DNA of 64,000 bases from JALYOK01 sp963840785 (GCA_963840785.1 CAWJAF010000015.1:62001-126000), one strand, 5' to 3'; shown: positions 47,147-54,901, counted from the stretch's first letter. Notes: generated by a model not told the origin, from the sequence alone. A program made the numbers and translations.

Positions 47147-48169
47147 ATGGTCAACACTTGGCAACTCTCGCTTGAATCGTTGGGCGCTACGCTTGCGGAT
47201 GGCGTGGTACAGCACTTCGGTGATTCCGATCGTGAACTCGCGGCAGCTTCAAACGCCACCGTCATTGCCGATTTGTCGCACTTGGGTGTAATTCAGGTCT
47301 CCGGCGCTGATGCGCTGACGTTTCTTCAAGGCCAGCTCACGCAAGATGTTGCGAAGATTACCGCCGAGCACGCAGCGTTCGCCGGGCACTGTTCGCCGAA
47401 AGGGCGATTGCTGGCGCATTTTCTTGCGTGGAAATCGGGTGACGATTATTTTTTGCAGTTGCCGCGGGAAATTTTGGAGCCGATTCAAAAGCGCTTGAAG
47501 ATGTATGTGCTGCGCTCGAAAGTGGTGTTGACGGATATGTCGAATTCGGTGGTTCGTTTCGGCGTTGCCGGCGCAAATGCGGCTTCGCTGATAAAAGAAG
47601 TGTTTGCGCAAGTGCCTGCGCAATCGATGGATGCCGTTTCTACCGCACTCGGAACCGTAATCGCATTGCCGAATGGGCGTTATGAAATCCTTGTCGCAAA
47701 TGATGCATTGGCGTTATGGCAGAAACTAATTTCAGGTTCGAAGCCGGTCGGCGCATCCGTATGGCGCTGGCTGCAAATTCGCGCGGGCATTCCAGAAATT
47801 TATCCAGCGACGCAAGAACAATTCGTCCCGCAAATGGTGAACGATGATTTGATCGGCGCGGTGAGTTTTCAAAAAGGTTGCTATACGGGGCAAGAGATCG
47901 TTGCGCGTTTGCACTATCTCGGCAAAGCGAAACGTCGAATGATCGGCGCGCACTTAATTCGAATATACTGCCACAGCCAGGTAACGCGATATATAGTGCG
48001 CGACTCGATGGCCAAGCGATCGGAATGGTTGTCGATGCCGCGACGTCGCCGCGCGGGCGGTTTTGATTTGCTAATCTCGCTTCCGATCGATGAAAATGCC
48101 GATTCAACCCATAATCTCGGCGCTCAAGACGGTCCGAAGATAACTATAAATTCATTTAAAATCAATTGA
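47147..48169 (+). CDS. ygfZ: Folate-binding iron-sulfur maturation protein YgfZ, two compensating frameshifts
   Basis: GcvT-like protein needed for activity of some iron-sulfur enzymes. The defining motif KGCYTGQEIVARLHYLGK, containing the functional Cys, is intact. GADALTFLQGQLTQDVAKI and GHCSPKGRLLAHFLAWKSGD are conserved N-terminal blocks. Between about 47956 (missing base) and 48058 (extra base) the given frame is wrong. The correct middle reads NSNILPQPGNAIYSARLDGQ and AIGMVVDAATSPRG. The frame then returns for LISLPIDENADSTHN to the stop. The corrected length is 340 residues. Confidence 0.9.
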   Translation: MVNTWQLSLESLGATLADGVVQHFGDSDRELAAASNATVIADLSHLGVIQVSGADALTFLQGQLTQDVAKITAEHAAFAGHCSPKGRLLAHFLAWKSGDDYFLQLPREILEPIQKRLKMYVLRSKVVLTDMSNSVVRFGVAGANAASLIKEVFAQVPAQSMDAVSTALGTVIALPNGRYEILVANDALALWQKLISGSKPVGASVWRWLQIRAGIPEIYPATQEQFVPQMVNDDLIGAVSFQKGCYTGQEIVARLHYLGKAKRRMIGAHLIRIYCHSQVTRYIVRDSMAKRSEWLSMPRRRRAGGFDLLISLPIDENADSTHNLGAQDGPKITINSFKIN

Positions 48170-48224
48170 ATGAATTGTTTGAAACAGTATTCTCCACTAA
48201 TTGAAATAATTTTTAAATAATTGC

Positions 48225-48254
48225 TTGACAGTTACTAGACGACTGGTCTAATAT
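48225..48254 (+). promoter_or_regulatory. TetR gene promoter with overlapping palindromic operator
   Basis: TTGACA (48225-48230) and TAATAT (48249-48254) form a strong sigma-70 promoter with an 18-base spacer. The palindrome TAGAC-GACTG-GTCTA at 48236-48250 fills the spacer and touches the -10. Repressor bound there would block polymerase. Only seven bases separate the -10 from ATG 48262 and no ribosome-binding sequence fits, so the message is probably leaderless. Confidence 0.75.
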
Positions 48255-48261
48255 TCAATCC

Positions 48262-48846
48262 ATGGACACGCGCAACACAACACGAGACGACATTATCCGA
48301 GTGGGGCTCGAGATCCTTGGCGACAAGGGTTTTAATTCCTGCGGGATCGATGCGGTGTTGAAAACGGCGAAAATTCCGAAAGGTTCTTTTTATTATTACT
48401 TCCCGAGTAAGGAAGAGTTCGGTTTAGCCGTCTTAGATTTATTCGCTGTGCAAGCCAAAGCCCACGCCGAAGGTTATTTGCAGGATAAAAGCTTAACACC
48501 GATGGCGCGGCTGCGTCGTTACCTCCAAGTAGTGGCGACGGAGATCGAAGTCGATGGCTGCGCACGAGGTTGTTTTCTCGGCAATATGACGCAAGAAATG
48601 GCCGGACAGAATGACCGGTTCCGCGTCAAGCTAAACGAGATTTGGGATGGATGGAAGCGAATCATCGCCGACTGTTTGCGCGAAGCAAAGGCTGCGAAGG
48701 AACTAAAACGCGACGCGAATGTCGATTTGTTAGCAGAATTTATTATTATCGGGCTCGAGGGCGGCATGCTTCGCTCCAAAGTCAGCAAAACGGCGCTACC
48801 GATGAAAGATATGGCCGATATTTTGTTTGAGCGGGTTCTAGTTTAA
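48262..48846 (+). CDS. TetR/AcrR-family transcriptional repressor
   Basis: A 194-residue regulator. The N-terminal helix-turn-helix is VGLEILGDKGFNSCGIDAVL then KTAKIPKGSFYYYFPSKEEF, the classical TetR pattern. The C-terminal ligand domain has GCARGCFLGNMTQEMAGQND, a stretch shared with the NemR/AcuR-like branch (two Cys flanking RG). A cysteine-based response to electrophiles is therefore possible but is inference. It appears to bind TAGAC-N5-GTCTA palindromes in its own promoter and in front of the two small secreted-protein genes downstream. Confidence 0.9.
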   Translation: MDTRNTTRDDIIRVGLEILGDKGFNSCGIDAVLKTAKIPKGSFYYYFPSKEEFGLAVLDLFAVQAKAHAEGYLQDKSLTPMARLRRYLQVVATEIEVDGCARGCFLGNMTQEMAGQNDRFRVKLNEIWDGWKRIIADCLREAKAAKELKRDANVDLLAEFIIIGLEGGMLRSKVSKTALPMKDMADILFERVLV

Positions 48847-48884
48847 GTTTTTTTGGGCTACTGAATTTTTTTTGAACTTTTTAA

Positions 48885-48921
48885 TAGCCGACTGGTCTAC
48901 TAATTATAGTTGACCAGTCTA
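48885..48921. promoter_or_regulatory. Double TetR-operator-like palindrome upstream of the NPLxPSY genes
   Basis: TAGCC-GACTG-GTCTA (48885-48899) differs from the operator in the tetR promoter by one base. TAGTT-GACCA-GTCTA (48907-48921) is a second, half-degenerate copy. Their centres are 22 bp apart, about two helical turns. They lie after the tetR stop and 137 bp or more before the first secreted-protein gene. This strongly suggests that the TetR protein controls that gene pair. Confidence 0.7.
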
Positions 48922-49057
48922 CTAAGGTTAAGGAAAGCGAGGTCAATATGACATGCACATGACGAACATCCAAAAAGGAATAAGTCCCGTATATAGGACA
49001 GAGGCAGCAAATTTTCCGCTTTATTTTTAGTTAATTTAATTTATTAGGAGATTGACC

Positions 49058-49348
49058 ATGAGTACCAAAATGATTCTTTCTAGTATTGCCGGTTTAAGTT
49101 TGATCGCTGTTAGCGCACTAGGTTCCGCCGCGGAAAATCCGCTCGCCCCAACCTATCAAAAATTCGATGTGGCCGTTGCTGCCCCCGCAACCGGCGAAGC
49201 GGTTCGATATATCGATAACCGCAACCCGCTCGTGCCGACTTACACGCGATCCGGTGAAACTGTTAATTGGGTCGCAACCACGTTGCGCCGCGATCAAATT
49301 TATCGTGACAGCACGAATCCGCTGAACCCAAGCTTCAAGCGTATTTAA
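49058..49348 (+). CDS. Small secreted protein with three NPLxPSY repeats, paralog 1
   Basis: A 96-residue protein. A signal peptide (residues 1-25, cleavage after GSAA) is followed by three copies of an Asn-Pro-Leu-x-Pro-(S/T)-(Y/F) motif: NPLAPTY at 27-33, NPLVPTY at 56-62 and NPLNPSF at 87-93, about 30 residues apart. The second is embedded in YIDNRNPLVPTYTRSGE followed by NW. There is no cysteine. I do not recognise the family. The start is ATG 49058 with TAGGAG eight bases upstream. The neighbouring gene at 49406 is a clear paralog. Confidence 0.8.
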   Translation: MSTKMILSSIAGLSLIAVSALGSAAENPLAPTYQKFDVAVAAPATGEAVRYIDNRNPLVPTYTRSGETVNWVATTLRRDQIYRDSTNPLNPSFKRI

Positions 49349-49405
49349 CGAATTTTTAATTATCGATTTTTTGAATTTAATTTAACTTAATTGGAGATAC
49401 ACATC

Positions 49406-49690
49406 ATGTTGAAGAAAGCCCTTTTTGCCACTATCGCTGCCGCAACGATATTTGCCGCAACCGCGCAAGCCGGAAATAATCCGCTGCATCCTTCTTACTT
49501 CCAGGAGAAAGCTGCTAACTGGGTGCAAACCAAAGTAACCGGCGATGCCGCTCGTTACGCTGACGTTCGCAATCCACTTAGCCCGTCGTTCAATCGTAGT
49601 GGCGAGTTGAATTGGCTGGTGACCTCGGATCTGAAAATCGTCTCTTACCTCGATAACCGCAATCCGCTCTCGCCTAGCTACAAGTGGTAA
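49406..49690 (+). CDS. Small secreted protein with three NPLxPSY repeats, paralog 2
   Basis: A 94-residue paralog of the previous gene, 57 bp downstream. It has a signal peptide (MLKKALFATIAAATIFAATA, cleavage after AQA) and repeats NPLHPSY at 25-31, NPLSPSF at 56-62 and NPLSPSY at 86-92, almost at the C-terminus. The stretches RYADVRNPLSPSFNRSGE and YLDNRNPLSPSY match paralog 1. Residues W39 and W70 precede each inter-repeat arm. The regular 30-residue period suggests a small repeat fold or a multivalent binding peptide. The start is ATG 49406 after TTGGAGATAC. The terminator at 49763 closes the unit. Confidence 0.8.
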   Translation: MLKKALFATIAAATIFAATAQAGNNPLHPSYFQEKAANWVQTKVTGDAARYADVRNPLSPSFNRSGELNWLVTSDLKIVSYLDNRNPLSPSYKW

Positions 49691-49762
49691 GGACGTTGAT
49701 TTGCGCGCTACTTGCGAAAGTAGCGCGAGTTTAGATTTGCAGCACACCCTCCTCCCCTGTTC

Positions 49763-49790
49763 CCGGCCCCCTCGTGGGCCGGTTTTTTTT
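49763..49790 (+). terminator. Rho-independent terminator after the NPLxPSY genes
   Basis: CCGGCCC and GGGCCGG pair around CCTCGT-type loop bases, followed by eight T. It ends the small-protein unit before ccmA. Confidence 0.9.
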
Positions 49791-49847
49791 GCGCGTCGTG
49801 GTCGTCCGGTATAATTTCCTCAATCCTGGGCTCTCAAAAACTATTTC

Positions 49848-50465
49848 TTGCTCACCCTTCAAAAACTCCAATGCCGACGCGGTGAACGCGAATTGTTCAG
49901 CGGCCTTGAACTCACGCTGCAGCGCGGCGAGTTGCTTCAGGTCGAGGGGCCGAACGGCAGCGGCAAAACCAGTTTGTTGCGCATCGTCGCGGGCTTAAGT
50001 GCTGCGGCCAGTGGCGAAATTCGCTGGGCAAATGAAACAATTGATGAATTGGCGGAAGATTATTTTCGCGAAATGCTTTATCTAGGACACGCCGCCGCGA
50101 TCAAAGACGAACTCACCGCGCTGGAAAATTTGAATTTAACGCTGCAACTCGCCGGCGAACAAACTTCCACAGCGAAGGCGAAACAAGCGCTGACCGATGC
50201 AGGACTAAAAGATCGATTGCATTTGCCAGCAAAATATTTATCGCAGGGCCAGCGCCGCCGCGTCGCATTAGCGCGGCTTTGCGTTAGCCAACGAGCATTG
50301 TGGATTTTGGATGAGCCGTTTACCGCGTTAGATGTGAGCGCGGTGTCGTGGGTAGCGCAAATGATCGCGGCGCAACTTAAGCGCAACGGCATCGTGTTAT
50401 TTACCACGCACCAAGACGTGCCGATTCCCGGCCATATGCCGCGCAAACTCAAGCTCAACGCGTGA
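49848..50465 (+). CDS. ccmA: Heme exporter ATP-binding protein CcmA
   Basis: ATPase of the CcmABCD complex that releases heme-loaded CcmE during cytochrome c maturation. The 205-residue protein shows Walker A VEGPNGSGKTSLLRIVAGL, signature LSQGQRRRVALARL and Walker B LWILDEPFTALD, and ends with the typical HQDVPIPG. The start is TTG 49848 (MLTLQKLQCRRGERELF); no ATG or GTG fits the conserved N-terminus. The stop overlaps the ccmB GTG by four bases. Confidence 0.93.
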   Translation: MLTLQKLQCRRGERELFSGLELTLQRGELLQVEGPNGSGKTSLLRIVAGLSAAASGEIRWANETIDELAEDYFREMLYLGHAAAIKDELTALENLNLTLQLAGEQTSTAKAKQALTDAGLKDRLHLPAKYLSQGQRRRVALARLCVSQRALWILDEPFTALDVSAVSWVAQMIAAQLKRNGIVLFTTHQDVPIPGHMPRKLKLNA

Positions 50466-51139
50466 GCGGATTCATTTCTCATTTAGTTGCCGTCGTCGTC
50501 CGCGATCTGCGCCTCGCGTGGCGCCGCAAGGCTGATGTGTTGGGCACACTGTTTTTTTTCATCATCGTCGTCAGCCTGTTTCCGCTCGGCATTGGCCCGG
50601 AGACGGCGTTATTGCGAACCATCGCGCCAGGCATTCTGTGGGTCGCCGCCCTACTCGCGACAATGCTCTCGCTGAATCGATTATTCGCCGCGGACTACGC
50701 CGATGGGACATTGGAACAACTCGTCCTCGCGCCATATCCACTTGCGGTCACGGCGTTAGGAAAAATCATCGCACTGTGGATCAACAGTGGATTACCGTTG
50801 GTGATCCTTGCGCCAATATTAGGCCTACAGTTCGATCTGCCCGCAGATGCACTTCTAACAATGACATTAGCCTTGTTGATCGGCACGCCAATCCTAGCGG
50901 CACTCGGCGCGATCGGCGCAGGACTGACATTGGGATTGCGCGGTGGCGGCGTACTGCTCGCGTTATTGATCTTGCCGCTTTACATTCCGGTGTTGATTTT
51001 TGGCGCCGGCGCTGTCGAAGCAGTAATGCATGGCACGAGCCCGAACGGCCATCTGTCGCTGCTCACGGCGGGCCTCGTTTTGTCGCTTGCCTTCGCGCCC
51101 TGGGCCAGCGCCATCGCGCTACGCATTGGGTTAGATTAA
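50462..51139 (+). CDS. ccmB: Heme exporter membrane protein CcmB
   Basis: Six-helix membrane partner of CcmA, 225 residues. Typical blocks are RRKADVLGTLFFFIIVVSLF, GILWVAALLATMLSLNRLFA and DYADGTLEQLVLAPYPL. The C-terminal half has the glycine-rich helix ILAALGAIGAGLTLGLRGGG. It starts with GTG overlapping the ccmA stop. Confidence 0.94.
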   Translation: MSGFISHLVAVVVRDLRLAWRRKADVLGTLFFFIIVVSLFPLGIGPETALLRTIAPGILWVAALLATMLSLNRLFAADYADGTLEQLVLAPYPLAVTALGKIIALWINSGLPLVILAPILGLQFDLPADALLTMTLALLIGTPILAALGAIGAGLTLGLRGGGVLLALLILPLYIPVLIFGAGAVEAVMHGTSPNGHLSLLTAGLVLSLAFAPWASAIALRIGLD

Positions 51140-51148
51140 ACTTACGTC

Positions 51149-51874
51149 ATGAATTGGCTGAAATACTCCGCTCCACAAACTTTTTATCCGCTAGCCGGCA
51201 CGTTAATACCGCTGTTTGCCTGGCCCGCCGCGATTCTGACGATCATTGGCTTATACATGGGCTTCTTCGTCGCGCCAACTGACGCGACCCAGGGCGAAGT
51301 CTATCGCATCATTTTCATTCACGTCCCCGCCGCATGGATGTCGATGGTGATTTACTTGGCAATGGCGTTCTGGGCGGCGCTGGGATTGATCATGAACACA
51401 CGATTGTCATTCATGATGGCGCATGCGCTCGCGCCGACCGGCGCGATGTTTACCTTTGTCGCATTATGGACTGGCGCATTTTGGGGCAAACCAACCTGGG
51501 GAACCTGGTGGGCGTGGGACGCGCGCATGACCTCGGAATTAATCCTGTTATTTCTTTACGTCGGCTACATGTCTCTGACCGCTGCAATTGAGGATACACG
51601 CCGCGCCGATCGTGCTGGCGCGCTGCTCGCGATCGTCGGCTCAATCAACATACCGATCATTTATTTTTCCGTGAAATGGTGGAACACCTTGCATCAAGGC
51701 GCATCGGTCAGCGTCACAAAAGGATCGTCCATGGCGAAAACCATGTTGCTGGCGATGCTCATCATGACCTTCGCGTTTTGGGCTTATTCGATTGCCGTCT
51801 CGCTGATGCGCTTGCGTTGCATTGTGCGCGAGCGCGAGCAGCAAGCGCAGTGGTTGAACGAAGCAAAGGAATAA
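51149..51874 (+). CDS. ccmC: Heme transporter protein CcmC
   Basis: Membrane protein that presents heme to CcmE, 241 residues. The tryptophan-rich periplasmic motif is WGKPTWGTWWAWDARMTSEL, and the axial histidines fall in IIFIHVPAAWMSMV and WWNTLHQGASVSVTKGS. It follows ccmB by nine bases and precedes ccmD by three. Confidence 0.95.
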   Translation: MNWLKYSAPQTFYPLAGTLIPLFAWPAAILTIIGLYMGFFVAPTDATQGEVYRIIFIHVPAAWMSMVIYLAMAFWAALGLIMNTRLSFMMAHALAPTGAMFTFVALWTGAFWGKPTWGTWWAWDARMTSELILLFLYVGYMSLTAAIEDTRRADRAGALLAIVGSINIPIIYFSVKWWNTLHQGASVSVTKGSSMAKTMLLAMLIMTFAFWAYSIAVSLMRLRCIVREREQQAQWLNEAKE

Positions 51875-51877
51875 CAA

Positions 51878-52021
51878 TTGGACTGGGCAACATTTTTTGA
51901 CATGGGTGGACGAGGATTGTATGTATGGGGTTCCTACGTCGTCACCGCCATCGTGATGATTGGCGAATTGGTGTTGTTGCGAAATCGCAAACGAACCTTG
52001 GAACGCAAAGGCGGTCAATAG
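51878..52021 (+). CDS. ccmD: Heme exporter small subunit CcmD
   Basis: A 47-residue single-helix protein starting at TTG 51878: MDWATFFDMGGRGLYVWGSY, then a hydrophobic segment VVTAIVMIGELVLLRNRKR and a basic tail. The GxGxYVWGSY pattern before the helix is the CcmD signature. It sits between ccmC and ccmE, as in other system I operons. Confidence 0.9.
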   Translation: MDWATFFDMGGRGLYVWGSYVVTAIVMIGELVLLRNRKRTLERKGGQ

Positions 52022-52089
52022 TGCAGCTATTCCACAATGTCATCCTAAGCGTTCAGGAAGACATAAAACAATTTTGATTCTTAGAAAAT

Positions 52090-52557
52090 ATGAAAACCAG
52101 ACACAAACGATTAAGTTTTCTTCTCATCGGCCTCGCCGCACTCGGTGTGGCGTCCGTATTCGTCCTTAACGCCTTCAATAGCAATCTCGTATTCTTCTTT
52201 TCGCCAAGTCAAGTCGCCGCGAAGGAAGCGCCCATCGGTCGCAGCTTTCGCATTGGTGGCATGGTCGAGTCCGGCAGCCTGAAGCGCGAATCAAATGGCC
52301 TCACAGTGAATTTTGTCGTCACCGATACTGCCAAGACGATACCCGTCGTTTTCACCGGCATCCTTCCCGATCTTTTCAAAGAGGGCAAAGGCGTGGTCGC
52401 GCAAGGAAAACTAACCGACGATGGCGTTTTTCATGCGGACGAAGTGCTTGCCAAACATGACGAGAATTACATGCCACCGGAAGCCGCGGCGGCTTTAAAA
52501 AATGCGAAAGAAACCAACGCAACGATTTCCAAGTCGGTTTCTTCGTCGGCGAAGTGA
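52090..52557 (+). CDS. ccmE: Heme chaperone CcmE
   Basis: Periplasmic heme carrier anchored by one N-terminal helix (LSFLLIGLAALGVASVFVLN), 155 residues. The heme-binding His123 is in LAKHDENYMPPE, and the OB-fold core shows FRIGGMVESGSLKRESNGLT. In most system I operons ccmF, ccmG and ccmH follow. Here the next gene is lldD, so the heme lyase part must be elsewhere or missing. Confidence 0.95.
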   Translation: MKTRHKRLSFLLIGLAALGVASVFVLNAFNSNLVFFFSPSQVAAKEAPIGRSFRIGGMVESGSLKRESNGLTVNFVVTDTAKTIPVVFTGILPDLFKEGKGVVAQGKLTDDGVFHADEVLAKHDENYMPPEAAAALKNAKETNATISKSVSSSAK

Positions 52558-52565
52558 GTGTTGCA

Positions 52566-52660
52566 GCGTGGATCACGCGAAGCGGATACACCGTGGCGAA
52601 CAACGTTCGCCGTTAGCTTTTAAAGAGATGGTGGATCCGCTTCGCTTGATCCACTCTACA
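52566..52660. repeat. GTGGATCACGCGAAGCGGAT element
   Basis: GCGTGGATCACGCGAAGCGG at the left and GGTGGATCCGCTTCGCTTGA at the right, with CGTGGCGAACAACGTTCGCC between. Same family as 20121-20211 and 41544-41624. It lies where ccmF would be expected. Confidence 0.7.
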
Positions 52661-52695
52661 ATCCTTAATTCCAAACTCGAATAACGGGAAATCTG

Positions 52696-53835
52696 TTGCC
52701 TGCGATCAACATCGATGAACTGCGCACCCTCGCGCGCAAACGTTTACCCAAAACCATATTCGAATTCATCGACGGCGGCGCGCAGGACGAAATTTCGCTG
52801 CGCGCGAATCGTGAAGATTTCGAACGCTATGCATTGCGCACGCGTGTGCTCACTGACATCTCCCAGCGCGATCAATCGACCACGATTCTCGGTGAAAAAT
52901 CCGCGTCGCCACTGATACTTGCGCCGACCGGTCTTGCCGGAATCTTGCATCGCCGCGGAGAATTGTCCGCCTCGCGTGCTGCCCACGTGGCTGGCGTTCC
53001 CTACTGCCTGTCGACGATGGCCACCTGCAGTATCGAGCAAATCGCCGAAGCGTCAAACGTCACGCGCTGGTTTCAGCTTTATGTGTTGCGCGATCGTGGG
53101 TTGACGAAAACCTTTATCGAGCGCGCCAAAGCGACGAATTGCAAGGCGCTGGTGCTGACCGTCGATACGAAAATGCAAGGCCCGCGCGAGCGCGACATGC
53201 GCAACGGCTTTACGGTGCCGCCGAAATTTACGCTGCGCACGATGTTGGATTTCGCCACGCATTTTCAATGGCTGCTCGATGTGGGTCTTGGCCCGAAAGT
53301 CACGTTTCGCAATTTCGAAAATAGTAATTCAAAGATAGAAAACGCTGTCACCATCACTCAATTCATCGCCAATCAATATGACTTAACGGTCAACTACAAA
53401 GACCTGGAGTGGTTCAAGACCACCTGGGGTGGCCCCGTTGCGGTGAAGGGCATATTGACGGGCGCGGACGCGCGCCGCTGCGTCGACCACGGCGCTGATG
53501 CGATCATCGTCTCCAATCACGGCGGCCGCCAACTCGATGGCGCGATCTCCGCAATCAGCGCGTTACCGGAAGTGGTCGCCGCAGTGGGTGATCGCGCTGA
53601 AGTAATTCTGGATGGCGGCGTGCGCCGTGGCAGCGACGTGATCAAGGCGCTATGCCTGGGCGCGCGCGCCTGCATGATCGGCCGCGCGTGGTTGTATGGA
53701 TTGGCATCCGATGGTGAGGCAGGCGTGGCGCGATCGCTGGAAATTTTGAAAAATGAAATCGATCTCGCGCTTGCGCTGCTCGGGCGCAGCCGGCTAGATG
53801 AACTGAATCCGGATATTTTGAGCATGCGTGCCTGA
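52696..53835 (+). CDS. lldD: FMN-dependent alpha-hydroxy-acid dehydrogenase (L-lactate dehydrogenase type)
   Basis: A 379-residue FMN enzyme that oxidises L-lactate or a related 2-hydroxy acid and passes electrons to the respiratory chain. Landmarks are DFERYALRTRVLTDISQRDQ, LILAPTGLAGILHRRGELSA, WFQLYVLRDRG and the catalytic IIVSNHGGRQLDGAISAISA. VILDGGVRRGSDVIKALCLG binds the FMN phosphate. The start is TTG 52696. Related enzymes oxidise mandelate or glycolate, so the lactate assignment is likely but not proven. Confidence 0.87.
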   Translation: MPAINIDELRTLARKRLPKTIFEFIDGGAQDEISLRANREDFERYALRTRVLTDISQRDQSTTILGEKSASPLILAPTGLAGILHRRGELSASRAAHVAGVPYCLSTMATCSIEQIAEASNVTRWFQLYVLRDRGLTKTFIERAKATNCKALVLTVDTKMQGPRERDMRNGFTVPPKFTLRTMLDFATHFQWLLDVGLGPKVTFRNFENSNSKIENAVTITQFIANQYDLTVNYKDLEWFKTTWGGPVAVKGILTGADARRCVDHGADAIIVSNHGGRQLDGAISAISALPEVVAAVGDRAEVILDGGVRRGSDVIKALCLGARACMIGRAWLYGLASDGEAGVARSLEILKNEIDLALALLGRSRLDELNPDILSMRA

Positions 53836-53865
53836 GAGGCTTATACGGCGGGGCGTTTCAGCATG

Positions 53866-53897
53866 ACTGCCTGAAGACGCTTATCCAAATTGCCTCG
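53866..53897. repeat. TGCCTGAAGACGC...ATTGCCTCG short dispersed repeat
   Basis: Relative of the repeat at 25342 and 29849: GACTGCCTGAAGACGCTTAT followed by CCAAATTGCCTCG. Another looser copy is just upstream at 53829 (TGCCTGAGAGGCTTAT). Confidence 0.55.
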
Positions 53898-53920
53898 CAG
53901 CCCGAATATACTTCTTTGCG

Positions 53921-54586
53921 ATGAACCCCGAACCAAAACTCGAATCGGATTTTCAGCTCTTCGAGACGATGCTGGTCACGCGCAACCAGCAGGTGCGCCA
54001 CGTCGAGCTTCATTTCGCACGGCTTCAGCGCAGCGCCGCCGCACTGGATTTTCGCTTCGACAGAGATCAATTGCGCCGCGAACTCGATGCCGAACTTACG
54101 CGCATGATGCCGGACATCGTTTCGCGACTTCGCCTGACATTGTTCCGTGACGGCCACATCGAAATCAGCAGCGCGCCACTTTTGCCGCTTCCCGACGGGC
54201 GCATGGATTTGCTGATCGAGCCAAAACCGTTAAGCGAGCCCCGACCACTAGCGGCTCACAAAACAACACGACGCGACGAGTACGACCAAGGCACGCGCCT
54301 AGCCGAAGCACGCGGTGCGTTCGACAGTCTTTTCTTTACCAACGATGGCCGCCTCGTCGAGGGTGGGCGCTGCAATATTTTCGTGCAAATCGACGGGCGC
54401 TGGTGGACCCCGCCGCTGAGCGATGGGGCATTGCCGGGCATCATGCGCGCGCTACTGCTGGAAGATCCGGCCTGGGGCGCGAGCGAACGAAGCTTGCGGC
54501 GGGCAGACCTGCGCGGCGGGCCTTCACTGATAGTGTGCAACGCATTGCGCGGCGCCGTGCCGGGGCGCGTCGCGATCGATTCCTAA
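53921..54586 (+). CDS. Class IV aminotransferase fold protein (PabC / aminodeoxychorismate lyase-like)
   Basis: A 221-residue PLP-fold IV protein. It opens with FQLFETMLVTRNQQVRHVEL then HFARLQRSAAALDF. The PLP-lysine lies in HKTTRRDEYD, and the cofactor-phosphate loop is DGRLVEGGRCNIFVQIDGRW followed by TPPLSDGALPGIMRALLL. It resembles the C-terminal PabC part of PabB-PabC fusion proteins, which release pyruvate to make 4-aminobenzoate for folate. No pabB is adjacent. The protein is shorter than usual (about 270), consistent with such a detached domain. Confidence 0.78.
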   Translation: MNPEPKLESDFQLFETMLVTRNQQVRHVELHFARLQRSAAALDFRFDRDQLRRELDAELTRMMPDIVSRLRLTLFRDGHIEISSAPLLPLPDGRMDLLIEPKPLSEPRPLAAHKTTRRDEYDQGTRLAEARGAFDSLFFTNDGRLVEGGRCNIFVQIDGRWWTPPLSDGALPGIMRALLLEDPAWGASERSLRRADLRGGPSLIVCNALRGAVPGRVAIDS

Positions 54587-54901
54587 GGTATCGCAAGATT
54601 TCCAGACGCCCATGCGTAGAACCGCTCTGGACTTAGGCCTTCGGCATGGCATCGCCGAACGCCGCATGGGGGTTGATTGGTGGCCAGATCAATTTTTTGT
54701 AATAATTTAACCCGTGTCGCAGAATCTTTTGCCTTGACCTAAATTGCGTATTTTCCGTATCCGGTGTTCCGTATTTTCTGTACGAGGTCACCTTGCATAT
54801 TCTGTTAAAGTCGGGCGTAGGCTCGCGGTCAAAGCATGTCAGAGCAACCGCGTTTTTATCCTGCGCCTAAATTTCCCGTCCTCTCTCTCAAAGGAATTAT
54901 T
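54587..54901. other. Intergenic region upstream of tpx
   Basis: This 315-bp stretch has no gene. It carries a direct repeat CGTATTTTCCGTA (54747) / CGTATTTTCTGTA (54769) separated by GGTGTTC-type bases. A TTGACC at 54734 is a possible -35. A repeated 13-mer this close to a promoter could be a regulator site for tpx, but I cannot name the regulator. Confidence 0.4.
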
